Assembly: GCA_002724315.1 (NCBI GenBank)
Contig: PBOJ01000131.1
Span: forward strand, 62,001-126,000
Source of the DNA: Planctomycetaceae bacterium
GTDB taxonomy: Bacteria > Planctomycetota > Planctomycetia > Planctomycetales > Planctomycetaceae
DNA length: 64,000 nucleotides
Reading direction: 5' to 3'
Position 1 is the first letter of the stretch. Every line of letters starts with the position of its first letter. This document shows positions 8,455-17,578 of the stretch, one piece after another. Both the position numbers and the translations under genes were made by a program. Under the pieces are notes generated by a model. It had not been told where the DNA came from. It saw only the letters and a list, made by a program, of their open reading frames with translations, and ran no database searches.

Positions 8455-10092
8455 TTAGCCGACGGCGATGAATTCGAAAAATGTGAAGACGAAGTGGACC
8501 ACCAGTACGAGCAACGTCGACCAGAGGATCGTTCGGGTGACACCGTTGCTGACGTCGTGGCTGGAGGACTTGGGCTGCATGCCCAGGTGGTAGGAGATCA
8601 GCCCCACTCCCAGTCCACAGCACAGGCAGCGGGCCAGGACCCAGGTTGTGCCTCTCCACAGGCCGCCACCGGCCAGCAGATCCCAGTGGAAGTGTTGGTG
8701 CCAGAAGTCGGGCCCCAGTTCGGGGAAGCGGGCCGTGAAGACAACCAGGCTGGTCCAGCGAGCCAGGGCGAACGCAGCGCCGCACAGCAGTGGCGTGCCG
8801 AGCAGAAACGCCCACAGCGTGCCGGTCAGCAGGTAGCGATCGGGTCGGACGCCGAAGGATCGCAATGCGTCGACCTGGCGGCCGTAGGACTTGCCGCCGA
8901 CATCTGAGGCGACAGCGGCACCGCAACGTGCGGCGATCAACAGCGTGGCCAGCACCGGCACCAGCACACGGAACAGCGCGAAACCGATCGCGTGCAGCAG
9001 GTTCTCTCGTAACAGGGGCTCGGTGTACCGTGCGAAGGGCAGAAAGTGGAACGTGAAGTAGGTGGTGACGTATCCCAGGATCATGCCGGCGATGGCGATG
9101 TAGACCCACGCCGACGGACCGGCAACCAGCCAGGCCGAGTGGCCGGTGAATCTCAGGCCCCAGCGGATCGATGGCCACCGCGGAATCAGACGCAGTGGCG
9201 TTGCCAGAAGTTCCTCTGCCACGCGTGAGGTTCCCGCCAGCAGATCGCCCAGTCGGCTCCTGGACACCGGGCCCGCCGGTGCATCAGCTGACGGCGGGGG
9301 AATCGGGACCAGGAAGTCCTCGGGAGACTCCCAGTTGTCCGACGGTACTTCGACCAGTTGCTGTGTTTCCGGATCGAGCAGAAACAACGCGTCGGCGATC
9401 CCGACCAGCGAGGCGAGATCGTGGGTGACGACGATCGAGGTCCGGGGATGAGCCTTGTGGGTCTTCTGGATCAGGTCGGCGACCCGTGACGCGGTGGCGG
9501 CGTCGAGCCCGGAGGTGGGTTCGTCGTACAGCAGGCAATCGGGATCGGCGGCCAGCGTGCGTGCGATCGCCAGCTGCTGCTGCTGACCACCGCTGAGATG
9601 CCGGGTCAAAACCGACCGCGGTACCTCGAGTGTCTCGAGCAGATCTCCCCCGTTGTCACGGAACAGCGGCTGTCGTCGTCGCCGGCTGTGGTCACTGGCG
9701 AACAACACGTTTTCGGTGGGTGTCAGTTCGTCGAAGAGGGCGAAACCCTGGAAGACGATACCGATCCGCCGTCCGGCGGCCGCCCGTGTCACCGGATCGC
9801 CGTCGATGGTGACCTGGCCCGAAAGCCGGACATTTTCGGGGTCGTCTGAGGGCAGGCCGGCCAGTGCTCTCAGCAGTTGGGACTTTCCCGATCCGCTGAC
9901 ACCAACAATCAGCACGATGCCGCCGGCCGGCAGGTCGACGCTGACATCCCGCAGCAGCGTCCGCCGTCCGGCGACCAGCGTCACCCGGTCCAGTGACAGC
10001 CTGGCACCGACGGATTCGATCTCCTCGCCGCCGGGTGCGGTTTTGGCCGATTCGACGGTGTCGAGATCCGGTTCGTCCTGGATCCTGCTCAC
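8455..10092 (-). CDS. Fused ABC ATPase and MlaE-type permease
   Basis: A 545-residue fusion of two proteins normally encoded separately in lipid-transport (Mla/MCE) systems. The N-terminal half is an ABC ATPase with Walker A GVSGSGKS (64-71), signature LSGGQ (166-170), Walker B CLLYDE (186-191) and H-loop His224. A linker of about 40 residues leads to an MlaE-like permease (about 280-545) with several membrane helices and the cytoplasmic coupling-helix region KSYGRQVDALRSFGV. The GTG start at 10092 overlaps the TGA of the upstream gene as GTGA, indicating translational coupling. The likely role is phospholipid or other hydrophobic-substrate transport across the envelope. One polypeptide would supply both nucleotide-binding and membrane domains, so a homodimer would make a complete transporter. 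Confidence 0.9.
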   Translation of the reverse strand: MSRIQDEPDLDTVESAKTAPGGEEIESVGARLSLDRVTLVAGRRTLLRDVSVDLPAGGIVLIVGVSGSGKSQLLRALAGLPSDDPENVRLSGQVTIDGDPVTRAAAGRRIGIVFQGFALFDELTPTENVLFASDHSRRRRQPLFRDNGGDLLETLEVPRSVLTRHLSGGQQQQLAIARTLAADPDCLLYDEPTSGLDAATASRVADLIQKTHKAHPRTSIVVTHDLASLVGIADALFLLDPETQQLVEVPSDNWESPEDFLVPIPPPSADAPAGPVSRSRLGDLLAGTSRVAEELLATPLRLIPRWPSIRWGLRFTGHSAWLVAGPSAWVYIAIAGMILGYVTTYFTFHFLPFARYTEPLLRENLLHAIGFALFRVLVPVLATLLIAARCGAAVASDVGGKSYGRQVDALRSFGVRPDRYLLTGTLWAFLLGTPLLCGAAFALARWTSLVVFTARFPELGPDFWHQHFHWDLLAGGGLWRGTTWVLARCLCCGLGVGLISYHLGMQPKSSSHDVSNGVTRTILWSTLLVLVVHFVFTFFEFIAVG

Positions 10093-11426
10093 CGTTTTGG
10101 TTCCCGCTGGGTCGTGGACTGTCCCGGATCACCGGGTCCGTCGAGATGGGCCAGGAAGGGGTGTTTCCCGGGACGATGGCCGCGGACAACCGTCAGCGGC
10201 TGGTCGGGCTCAAGGGGGCTTGCCGATGGAACGTCGGCAGCAGATTCGAATACCAGCCAGCGACGGTCTTTTCCCAGCACCTGGTGTCGCAGCACCAGGG
10301 CGAACTCGGGAGTGATCCCCGTTTCGGGTGTTCCGATCAGCAATTCGGCGATCCGTCGCACGGTCGGTTCGAATTGTCGGCTGGCGCGAGCCAGCACGAT
10401 CCGGGCTTCGGCGCCTGTCCAGGTGTCTTTCAGCGCCTGGCGGAACTTTGGGTTGTCGACAGCTGTCCGACGGACGATCTTCCAGAGCAGGCTGCGCAGT
10501 TCGGGGTCGTTGAGCAGCTTGGAACCACTGCGTCGTGCCGCCTGTTGGACCTCGGGGTGTGCCGCCGCATCGCGGATCACCCGTTCGACCACCTTGACGA
10601 TTTCGTCCGAGTGCGAGACCAGGACCGGCGTTGCCTCCTTGTCGACGAAACGGTCGAACTCGTCCCGAAACTTTCCCCGGTTGGGCAACAACGGGGTCTT
10701 GTCGTAGAAGTATCGCCAGGTGAATCTCCACAGCGAGACACGGCTCCACAGATCGCTGCCGATCTGGTCGGCGATCGGTTTGGCACGTCGCCGCACGATT
10801 GGCCAGATCTCGCGGCGGACCAGTGGTACCACTTCCTTGTCGATCAACTGTCGCTGGTACCGATTCCCGATCCGGTCGATCTCTTCGCGATGAGCCGCCA
10901 CTGCGGCGGGCAGTTCGGATTCCACGATCTGCAGGGACTGGTCAAGCGACGATTCGACCAGCGGTTGCAGGGACTGCAGCAGGCTCTCCTGGTGAGCCTC
11001 GACAGCCTGCCGGATCTGGGCTGACACCTGCTGTTGCTTGGCCTCGGGCATCAGGGTCGAGACGATCCAGGCCATCGAATTCGGCGACGAGTACCAGGCC
11101 AACTGGTTGGTCGAAGTCGGTGTGGGGGCCGAAGAGTAGAGCAGGGCGGTGGGGGCCTGCTGGCCGGCGGAGTACCGGATTTCCCCAATCTGCACCAGCC
11201 GTCCATCGTCGTGGGAAAGGAAAATGGGGTCGCCGCCACGCAGATCGAGTTGGTCGGAGAGTTGGAGCGGTACCGTGGAGCGGCTGCCCGATGCGTACCG
11301 CCACAACTGCGGGGCCACGCGCTGGCCCAGGGCCTTGTCAGCCTGGTCGGTGACCAGCCAGCCGATGCCGGTGGCGACAGCGGCCCAGGCCACCAGGCCC
11401 ACCACGATTCTCAATCGCCTTGGCAT
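10089..11426 (-). CDS. Membrane-anchored partner of the MlaE-ABC fusion, possibly a divergent MCE-type protein
   Basis: A 445-residue protein. The ATG at 11426 is chosen because AGGAG sits 8 nt upstream; an in-frame GTG at 11462 is less likely. One N-terminal membrane helix (IVVGLVAWAAVATGIGWLV) is followed by a beta-rich stretch with LDLRGGDPIFL and GRLVQIGEIRYS. This recalls the G-pattern of MCE domains (a GDPV-like turn followed by GxVxxI), but too weakly for a firm assignment. Residues 130-380 are strongly alpha-helical, like the rod of MCE proteins. The gene stop overlaps the start of the ABC-MlaE fusion by 4 nt, exactly where an mlaD-like gene would be expected. Its function as periplasmic substrate-binding partner is inferred from context. 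Confidence 0.65.
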   Translation of the reverse strand: MPRRLRIVVGLVAWAAVATGIGWLVTDQADKALGQRVAPQLWRYASGSRSTVPLQLSDQLDLRGGDPIFLSHDDGRLVQIGEIRYSAGQQAPTALLYSSAPTPTSTNQLAWYSSPNSMAWIVSTLMPEAKQQQVSAQIRQAVEAHQESLLQSLQPLVESSLDQSLQIVESELPAAVAAHREEIDRIGNRYQRQLIDKEVVPLVRREIWPIVRRRAKPIADQIGSDLWSRVSLWRFTWRYFYDKTPLLPNRGKFRDEFDRFVDKEATPVLVSHSDEIVKVVERVIRDAAAHPEVQQAARRSGSKLLNDPELRSLLWKIVRRTAVDNPKFRQALKDTWTGAEARIVLARASRQFEPTVRRIAELLIGTPETGITPEFALVLRHQVLGKDRRWLVFESAADVPSASPLEPDQPLTVVRGHRPGKHPFLAHLDGPGDPGQSTTQREPKR

Positions 11427-11544
11427 CCACAATTCTCCTCGACTGGCGCCGGTTGACACCACGACGGTCCCCGTCGGGCTGTTCGCTGTCGAGCCGGATT
11501 TCTTGGGGCCGTATCAATAAAGTGGTGAGTTTTTTGCCGGTTGT

Positions 11545-12672
11545 CTACAGGAAACGGTCGACAGCAAAGCGGGCGATCTGCCGACGCGTGTGCCCGTCGA
11601 GGACGAGATCGGCCAGGATGTCACCGACGAGGATCGAAAACTTGAAACCATGCCCGGAGAACCCCCCGCCAAGAACCAGGCGATCGTCCGACGGGTGTGA
11701 ACCGATCAGGAAATCGTGGTCGGGGGTGTTGGTGTACAGGCACACCTCGCCACGACCGGCGGTACCGACCAATCCCGGTTGCCAGCGTTCGACCCAGTCG
11801 TACAACTGTCCGACTGACTGGGCAGAGACGTCACGGTCGACCGAGTCCGGGTCCACCCGCTGGCCGGAGTGATCGGCCGCGACCTTGATCGTCCGGCCAT
11901 CCAGGCTCGGGAACCCGTAGTTGGTGGTGTCGTATTCGCAGAAACACGGGAACACATCGGGCGTGACGTGGGCCGGGTCGTTGACCGGCAAGTAGATTTT
12001 CTCTTCGCGGGTGACCTCCAGGTTCCAGTTCAGGTCTCCAGCGAGCCGGTCCAGCCAGGCGCCGGCGGTGATGACGGCCCGGGCCGTGTCGATCGTGCCC
12101 TGGTCGGTTTTGACCCGCAGTCCGGAATCGAGTGGCTCGATCGACTCGACCCGGCACCCGTCCCGGCGAACAGCTCCATGGGCTTCGGCACGGTTCCGCA
12201 ATGTCTCGAGCACCTGGTAGGCCCGCACGAATCCGTTCTCCCTGGCGAAGAACGCGTGCTGGGATTCGGTCAGCCTGAAGGTCGGGAACCGTTGTGGAAC
12301 GTCCGGTCCGTCCAGCAGGTCGTGAGGCAATCCTGCATCGGCCAGCATCTTCAGCGTGCGGGTGAAACGGTCATTCTCGAGGCTGGCGAAGATCAACAGA
12401 CCACAGAGTTCCAGCAGATCGACATCGGCCTCGGTTTCCAGTTCTCGCCACATGCCCAGCGATTCGCGGGCCAGTTCGACATACAGCGGATCGTCGTACG
12501 TGGTGCGGAAGACGCGGGAGTGTCCGTGCGAACTGCCACGGACATGCCCCGGCTCGAACTGCTCGATTCCCACGACGTCAACACCGCGACGCGCGAGGTG
12601 GTAAAGCGCCGAGGACCCCATGGCACCCAGGCCGACGACCACGCAGTCACAGGTTTGAACTGAAGTCGAAAT
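11545..12672 (-). CDS. Sarcosine/N-methyl-amino-acid oxidase family flavoprotein
   Basis: A monomeric sarcosine oxidase/SolA-type FAD oxidase. It shows the Rossmann FAD motif GLGAMGS, the GSSHGHSR loop and the covalent-flavin cysteine context CLYTNTPD, all typical of the family, which oxidises N-methyl amino acids to amino acid, formaldehyde and hydrogen peroxide. The first canonical start (GTG at 12642) would make the protein begin inside the first beta strand (VVVGLG), leaving no room for the usual N-terminal residues. The frame stays open upstream to an ATT at 12672 with AAGAG about 9 nt before it, giving ten more residues ending in TCDC. I use ATT as the tentative start. The gene follows a Gfo/Idh/MocA gene by about 50 nt, probably in one operon. 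Confidence 0.86.
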   Translation of the reverse strand: MSTSVQTCDCVVVGLGAMGSSALYHLARRGVDVVGIEQFEPGHVRGSSHGHSRVFRTTYDDPLYVELARESLGMWRELETEADVDLLELCGLLIFASLENDRFTRTLKMLADAGLPHDLLDGPDVPQRFPTFRLTESQHAFFARENGFVRAYQVLETLRNRAEAHGAVRRDGCRVESIEPLDSGLRVKTDQGTIDTARAVITAGAWLDRLAGDLNWNLEVTREEKIYLPVNDPAHVTPDVFPCFCEYDTTNYGFPSLDGRTIKVAADHSGQRVDPDSVDRDVSAQSVGQLYDWVERWQPGLVGTAGRGEVCLYTNTPDHDFLIGSHPSDDRLVLGGGFSGHGFKFSILVGDILADLVLDGHTRRQIARFAVDRFL

Positions 12673-12721
12673 GGCTGGGGGCTCTTGAGGGGTCTTTGGG
12701 TGCTGGTCTGCGCTGTCGTGG

Positions 12722-13999
12722 TTACTGCCGCTGAAAGACGGCTCCGAACTGGCGAGGGTCGGGCAGCGTGGCCGGATCGAATTCCCGCCCGTGGGTGTAT
12801 TCGGAGATGTCGACCATCGTCCCGTTGGCCTCGGCCGATTCGTAAGCGGCCATCAGCACGGCCATGGTGTCCCAGGCCATCAGGGGACCCGACTGGGGCA
12901 TCCGATCCGGGTCGAGGGCACAGTCGACCGCGTCGTTCATCTCGTTGACGTATCCGTGAGCATGAAACTGGCGGGGCCTGGGAAAACTGGTCCCCTGGGC
13001 GGTGGGCAGTTTTTCTCGAAGCAGCAGGTCTCCGGCGGCCTCGGCATCAGGCAGGAACAGTTCGTTTTCGTTGTTGGGGTTGATCCGCATGTCGTACTGC
13101 GCGAAGTCGGTGATCACTCGCAGTTCGTTGCGGATGCCACTGATGCTGAGGTCCGATCCGACGACTTCGGCCACGGTGTGGTCGTCGAACACGACGGTGA
13201 TCCGTCCGAAGTCATCAACATTCTGCAGCACCCGGAAATGTCGGCCCGAGGCCTCGGGCTGGTGCTTGAGCACCTGCAGGGCGACGGCGGTGACCGAGAC
13301 GGGCCGGATCGGTCGTCCGTCCCGGATGATGCCCTCGGCCTGCTTCAGGTACAGGCAGGGGCCCAGCGGGTGGCAGGCCTTGTTGAACAGTGCCCCGCCA
13401 CCGGAAAGCGAGGGGGTGTCGTAGGCAGGCGCGTGGGAGCCCTGGTGGGCACAGACGCCCTGTTGCCACAGCACGCGTCCCTGTCCGCCGGCGATCGCCT
13501 CGATCAGCACCTCGACCAGGCCCTTCACCCCGTCGACGTAGACGAAGTCCTCGGCGTAGAGTAGCCGGCTGCCCGAGCCGGCTACCTCGTCGAGCACTTC
13601 GGCCAGGTAGTCCATCGACTCGCGTTTGCGCGTCGCGGCGTCAGCCGTGCGGTCCTCGTTGTATCCTGGCCAGACGACCGGGGGTTTTTCCAGCACGATC
13701 ACCGGCACCCCGGCCCGGGCGGCCTCGATGGTGTACGGTCCGTGGGCCGCGTTGGCACAGGCGATGTTGTCGATGGTCGGTTGCACCGCCTCGAGCATTT
13801 CGGCGTGCGAGGCGTAGGCCGTGGTGACGCCGTGCGAACCGGCAAACCGCTCGGCGTTCTCCATCCGGCCGCTGGTGACCCCGGCCAGGCGGATGTTGAC
13901 TCCGTTGCGGTGGGGAATCAGACCATAGGTGCGGGCGGTGTAGTCGCCCGCGAATCCGGTGCCGTTGATCGTGACATCGAGCGTGACAGGGTCGGTCAT
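12722..13999 (-). CDS. Gfo/Idh/MocA-family oxidoreductase
   Basis: A 425-residue NAD(P)-dependent dehydrogenase-like protein. The start is the ATG at 13999 (MTDPVTL), with GGAAAG about 8 nt upstream; in-frame ATGs farther upstream give a basic, unstructured extension. GTGFAGDYTA (13-22) is the nucleotide-binding loop. VLEKPP carries the conserved EKP motif, whose Lys is catalytic in the family. NKACHPLGP in the C-terminal half carries the conserved His of the active site. The substrate is likely a sugar, inositol or related polyol, but the sequence does not say which. It appears to be the first gene of an operon with the downstream oxidase and is divergent from the MFS gene. Confidence 0.88.
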   Translation of the reverse strand: MTDPVTLDVTINGTGFAGDYTARTYGLIPHRNGVNIRLAGVTSGRMENAERFAGSHGVTTAYASHAEMLEAVQPTIDNIACANAAHGPYTIEAARAGVPVIVLEKPPVVWPGYNEDRTADAATRKRESMDYLAEVLDEVAGSGSRLLYAEDFVYVDGVKGLVEVLIEAIAGGQGRVLWQQGVCAHQGSHAPAYDTPSLSGGGALFNKACHPLGPCLYLKQAEGIIRDGRPIRPVSVTAVALQVLKHQPEASGRHFRVLQNVDDFGRITVVFDDHTVAEVVGSDLSISGIRNELRVITDFAQYDMRINPNNENELFLPDAEAAGDLLLREKLPTAQGTSFPRPRQFHAHGYVNEMNDAVDCALDPDRMPQSGPLMAWDTMAVLMAAYESAEANGTMVDISEYTHGREFDPATLPDPRQFGAVFQRQ

Positions 14000-14175
14000 G
14001 GAGAGGTCTTTCCGGGTGCCGTGAGCGGACCGGCACGATGACTGACGGCGGGGGGAATTGCAATCGGATGATTCTCGATGGCGATGTCGCTTGGAATCGA
14101 TCGTCGGGTCGTTCATGCTGCCGGTTCGTCCCCAGTGGGGTCGGATGCCCACGACTCGTTTCGGAGCACTCGCCG

Positions 14176-15600
14176 GTGGCTCTGTCCAACAACCGCTCGC
14201 ACCGAATTATCACCTTCTGTGCTCTGTACTTTGCGCAGGGGATCCCATGGGGATTCATGCTGCTGACGCTGCCGTCGTACCTGCTGGACAACTTTGGCGA
14301 TCACTACGGCGACGATGAGATCGGTGAACTCAAAGCGATCATCTTGATCCCCTGGTCGTTCAAGTTGATCTGGGCCCCGCTCATGGACAGCTTCACGATT
14401 CGTAGCATGGGGCGGCGGCGGTCGTGGATCATCGGGGCCGAGTTGTTGATGGCCCTGACACTGCTGGGGTTGATTGGCCTGGGAGATCTTTCCGATCAGC
14501 TGACCCCCCTGTTGTACATGTACTTCCTGCACAACTGCTTTGCGTCGTTGCAGGATGTCTGTACGGATGCGATGGCCGTTGACCTGTTGCCCGATGACGA
14601 GCAGGGGCAGATGAACGGGATGATGTGGGGCAGCAAGCTGGTGGGTAAGGCCGGCGGAGCGTGGGCACTTTCCTACGTGATCAACTGGGGAGGGATTGAG
14701 GCGTGTGTCTGGGTGCAGGTCGCGTTGCTGGCGGTGATCATGCTCGTCCCGTTGCTGTTTCTTGAACGCCCCGGCGAGCGGCGGTTGCCCTGGTCGGCGG
14801 GTTCTGCGCAGGGAGACAACACGAGCAGCGTTCGCAGTCCAATAGCGACCATCCAAGAGACGTTCAAGGCCCTCACCCTGCCGACTTTGGCTGTCTATGT
14901 CGTCTTCACCCTGGCCAAGCTGTTGGGGACTGGGATCAACGAGGTGGTCGTCAATACCCTTTACATCAAGCAGCTGGGATGGAGCGATCTCGATTTCACC
15001 ACGGCCAGCGGGCTCTACACGCTTCCACTCCTGATTCTTGGCACATTCTTCGGCGGCATGCTTGCGGACCGCTTCGGACGCCGGTTGATTCTGACTGTCG
15101 GCTATGGAGGCTTCGCGGTCGCGGCCATCGGCTTCTCACTGAGTCCTCAGTTGTGGGACCGGTACTGGTTTGCCCTCACATACCTGCTGGCCTTCGAGAC
15201 GCTGGCGGCGATCGGCTCGGTTGGATTCCTGTCGATGGCCATGCGGATCAGCTGGTCGACAGCGGCTGCCACGGTCTTCACCGTCTACATGACTCTCAGC
15301 AACGTTTCACATGTTGTCGGCAACTGGCTGGCTGGACCGGTGAGGAGGATCACCACCGGGTATGCCGAGTCGAGTGGATTGGTTGGGGCCGAAGCGGAAC
15401 TGATGTCGTACCAACTGACGATCGGCATGGCCGGCCTGATCACTCTGCCCGCGCTGCTTTTGTTGTTGCGGGTGAGGACGTCGGAAGTTGATGCTGCTGC
15501 GGGACCGCGGGCAGATGGCGAAGACAGTGACACAGGTCACAATGAATTGACCGACGCGCCGAGCGGCCTTGAGGACGGTCAGATGGATCCGATCGAATGA
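14176..15600 (+). CDS. MFS transporter, AmpG/PAT-like
   Basis: A 474-residue multi-helix transporter. The GTG at 14176 is preferred, with GGAG about 9 nt upstream; the frame is open upstream but not membrane-like. About 12 hydrophobic helices are visible. Family hallmarks are YFAQGIPWGFML in helix 1, WSFKLIWAPLMDSF, GRRRSWII in loop 2-3, SLQDVCTDAMAVDLL and GGMLADRFGRR. These match the peptide-acetyl-CoA/muropeptide-type AmpG branch of MFS, but the cargo here is unknown. Its TGA overlaps the ATG of the next gene as ATGA, so transport and dehydrogenation are translationally coupled; the cargo may be an alpha-hydroxy acid or a precursor of one. Confidence 0.87.
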   Translation: MALSNNRSHRIITFCALYFAQGIPWGFMLLTLPSYLLDNFGDHYGDDEIGELKAIILIPWSFKLIWAPLMDSFTIRSMGRRRSWIIGAELLMALTLLGLIGLGDLSDQLTPLLYMYFLHNCFASLQDVCTDAMAVDLLPDDEQGQMNGMMWGSKLVGKAGGAWALSYVINWGGIEACVWVQVALLAVIMLVPLLFLERPGERRLPWSAGSAQGDNTSSVRSPIATIQETFKALTLPTLAVYVVFTLAKLLGTGINEVVVNTLYIKQLGWSDLDFTTASGLYTLPLLILGTFFGGMLADRFGRRLILTVGYGGFAVAAIGFSLSPQLWDRYWFALTYLLAFETLAAIGSVGFLSMAMRISWSTAAATVFTVYMTLSNVSHVVGNWLAGPVRRITTGYAESSGLVGAEAELMSYQLTIGMAGLITLPALLLLLRVRTSEVDAAAGPRADGEDSDTGHNELTDAPSGLEDGQMDPIE

Positions 15601-16673
15601 CCGCAATGGATGTGCTGGTCGACAGCGTTCGGCTAAGCGAACTGGTTGAGGCCGTGTTGCTGGCGGCGGGATTTCGTGATGCGGACGCGGCCCTGGTGGC
15701 CGAGGTGCTGGTCGAGGCGGATTTGCGGGGGGTCGATTCTCATGGCGTGACCCGGCTTTTCGGGTACCTGGAGATGATCGACGCCGGTCATGTGAATCCG
15801 CAGCCGGAGGTTTCTGTCGAAAAGGAGTCCGGGGCGACGGCGCTGCTGGATGGTGACAGTGGCATCGGAATTATCGCCGCCCGGCAGGCGATGGATCGGG
15901 CGATTGCGCTTTCGGCCGAATCTGGCATCGCCTGCGTCTCGTTGCGGAACGTTTCGCACACCGGGCTGTTGGGCTTCTATACGATGCGGGCGGCCCGGCA
16001 AGGGCTGATCGGGATCGCGATGAACAACGGGCCCTGCATGACACCGCCGTTCGGCGGGCTCGAACCGGTGGCCGCGACCAACCCGATCAGCATCGCCGCT
16101 CCGTCCGGCGGACCGCACCCGGTCGCTCTCGACATGGCCACCACCACGGTGGCTGCCGGCAAGATCCGATTGGCCCGGAAGCTGGGCCAGCCGATTCCCG
16201 CCGACTGGGGGCTGGACCGAGACGGGCAACCGTGTACCGATCCGGCCGAGGTGATCGACAACGGGTTTTACCAGTGGACCGGAGGTTACAAGGGTTTCGG
16301 TTTGGCGACGATGATCGAGATTCTTTCGGGAGTCCTCTCGGGTGGTCTGTTCGGTCGGAATGTTCCGACGCTGGTCAACTATGGCCAGGACCCGTTGATC
16401 AGCAGCGGCTTTTACGTGGCCATTGATGTCCAACGGTTTCAGCCGCTGGAGGATTTCCGCTCGCGAGTCGACAGCCTGGTGGACATGGTGCGGGCGACCG
16501 AGCCGATCGATGCGTCGCAGCCCGTGATGGTGGCTGGTGACAAGGAACTCGCCTGTCGCGAGAACCGGCTGGAGCAGGGGATTCCGCTGAGTCCCCAGGT
16601 GGCCGAAGAACTGGACGGTTTGCTCGACCGTTTCGAGCTCAACCAGGTGGCTCGGCTTCGGTCTGGCTCGTGA
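15597..16673 (+). CDS. LDH2/malate-lactate dehydrogenase family oxidoreductase
   Basis: A 358-residue NAD(P)-dependent dehydrogenase of the malate/ureidoglycolate/L-sulfolactate (LDH2) family, distinct from classical lactate dehydrogenases. Diagnostic segments are RGVDSHGVTRL near residue 45, NVSHTGLLGFYT around 118, ATNPISIAAPSG around 161, VALDMATTTVAAGKI around 176 and GGYKGFGLATMIEIL around 227. The start ATG overlaps the MFS stop by 4 nt. Substrates in this family include malate, lactate, 2,3-diketogulonate, ureidoglycolate and sulfolactate; none can be chosen from sequence alone. The last 35 nt overlap the convergent carbon-nitrogen hydrolase gene. Confidence 0.88.
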   Translation: MTAMDVLVDSVRLSELVEAVLLAAGFRDADAALVAEVLVEADLRGVDSHGVTRLFGYLEMIDAGHVNPQPEVSVEKESGATALLDGDSGIGIIAARQAMDRAIALSAESGIACVSLRNVSHTGLLGFYTMRAARQGLIGIAMNNGPCMTPPFGGLEPVAATNPISIAAPSGGPHPVALDMATTTVAAGKIRLARKLGQPIPADWGLDRDGQPCTDPAEVIDNGFYQWTGGYKGFGLATMIEILSGVLSGGLFGRNVPTLVNYGQDPLISSGFYVAIDVQRFQPLEDFRSRVDSLVDMVRATEPIDASQPVMVAGDKELACRENRLEQGIPLSPQVAEELDGLLDRFELNQVARLRSGS

Positions 16674-17574
16674 TCGGGCCGTAGTGCTCGATCCGCCGGT
16701 TCTTCCCGAAGTGGAAGATGCCTTCCTTGTACGGCTGAGTTGCATCGAGGTCGCAGGTGTGGACGACCAGTTCGTCCTCGAGCGTGGTGGCCTGGGCGAC
16801 GACCTCGCCGGAGGGGGCGATGATCATCGTCTGCCCCAGTTGCATCACGCCCTCTTCCTCGCCCGCCTTGGCCACCCCCACCACCCAGGCACCGTTCTGG
16901 TAGGCCCCGGACTGCATCGACAGCCGGTTGTGGAACGACACCAGCGAGTTCATCTCGGGGTAGTCGGGATTGTTTGAGGGCGTGTTGTAACCCAGCAGGA
17001 TCAGTTCGGCCCCCCGCAAACCCAGCACGCGGTAGGTCTCGGGCCAACGGCGATCGTTGCAGATGCACAATCCGACGGTGCCACCGAACGCCCGCCATGT
17101 CTGGAAGCCCAGGTCGCCGATGTCGAAGTACCGCTTCTCGAGATTCTGGAAGGGATGGTCCGGACGCGGTTCGCTGTACCCGGGCAAGTGAATCTTGCGG
17201 AAACGGCCGATTTCGGCTCCGTCGGGACCGACCAGGACCGAGCTGTTGAAATGTCGAACTTCCCCGTCGACCTCGGCGAGTTCGGCAAATCCCAGGTGGA
17301 ACCCGACTCCCAGCCGTCGGGCCTCGTCGAACAGGGCCTGGGTGTCGGGGCCGGGCACCTGGGACTCGAAATAGGTGTCCAGTTCAGCCGGATCCTCGAT
17401 CAGCCAGTGAGGGAAGAAGGCTGTCAGGGCGCACTCGGTGAAGACAACCAGTTCACAGCCCCGCTTGTGTCCCTCTCGCAGCATCACGATCAGTCGCTCG
17501 AGTGCATCGGCCCGCGACTGGTCACGGGGGATCGGTCCCGACTGGGCGGCCCCGATGGTCAGTTGTCGTGTCAT
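16639..17574 (-). CDS. N-carbamoyl-D-amino-acid hydrolase-like nitrilase-superfamily enzyme
   Basis: A 311-residue carbon-nitrogen hydrolase starting at the ATG at 17574. The catalytic triad is complete and at the spacing known for Agrobacterium D-carbamoylases: Glu47 in FTECAL, Lys127 in FRKIHLPG and Cys172 in CICNDRRWPE. These enzymes convert N-carbamoyl-D-amino acids to D-amino acids, carbon dioxide and ammonia, often after hydantoinase. No hydantoinase is visible here. The start lies just before the stop region of the upstream symporter gene (4 nt between the stop and the ATG), so the two are likely one operon and the symporter could import the substrate. The 3' end overlaps the LDH2 gene on the opposite strand. 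Confidence 0.92.
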   Translation of the reverse strand: MTRQLTIGAAQSGPIPRDQSRADALERLIVMLREGHKRGCELVVFTECALTAFFPHWLIEDPAELDTYFESQVPGPDTQALFDEARRLGVGFHLGFAELAEVDGEVRHFNSSVLVGPDGAEIGRFRKIHLPGYSEPRPDHPFQNLEKRYFDIGDLGFQTWRAFGGTVGLCICNDRRWPETYRVLGLRGAELILLGYNTPSNNPDYPEMNSLVSFHNRLSMQSGAYQNGAWVVGVAKAGEEEGVMQLGQTMIIAPSGEVVAQATTLEDELVVHTCDLDATQPYKEGIFHFGKNRRIEHYGPITSQTEAEPPG

Positions 17575-17578
17575 GGCA

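Noticed and set aside
15633-16745. 370-codon minus-strand frame
   Set aside because: Antisense shadow of the LDH2 gene; composition and lack of motifs argue against coding.
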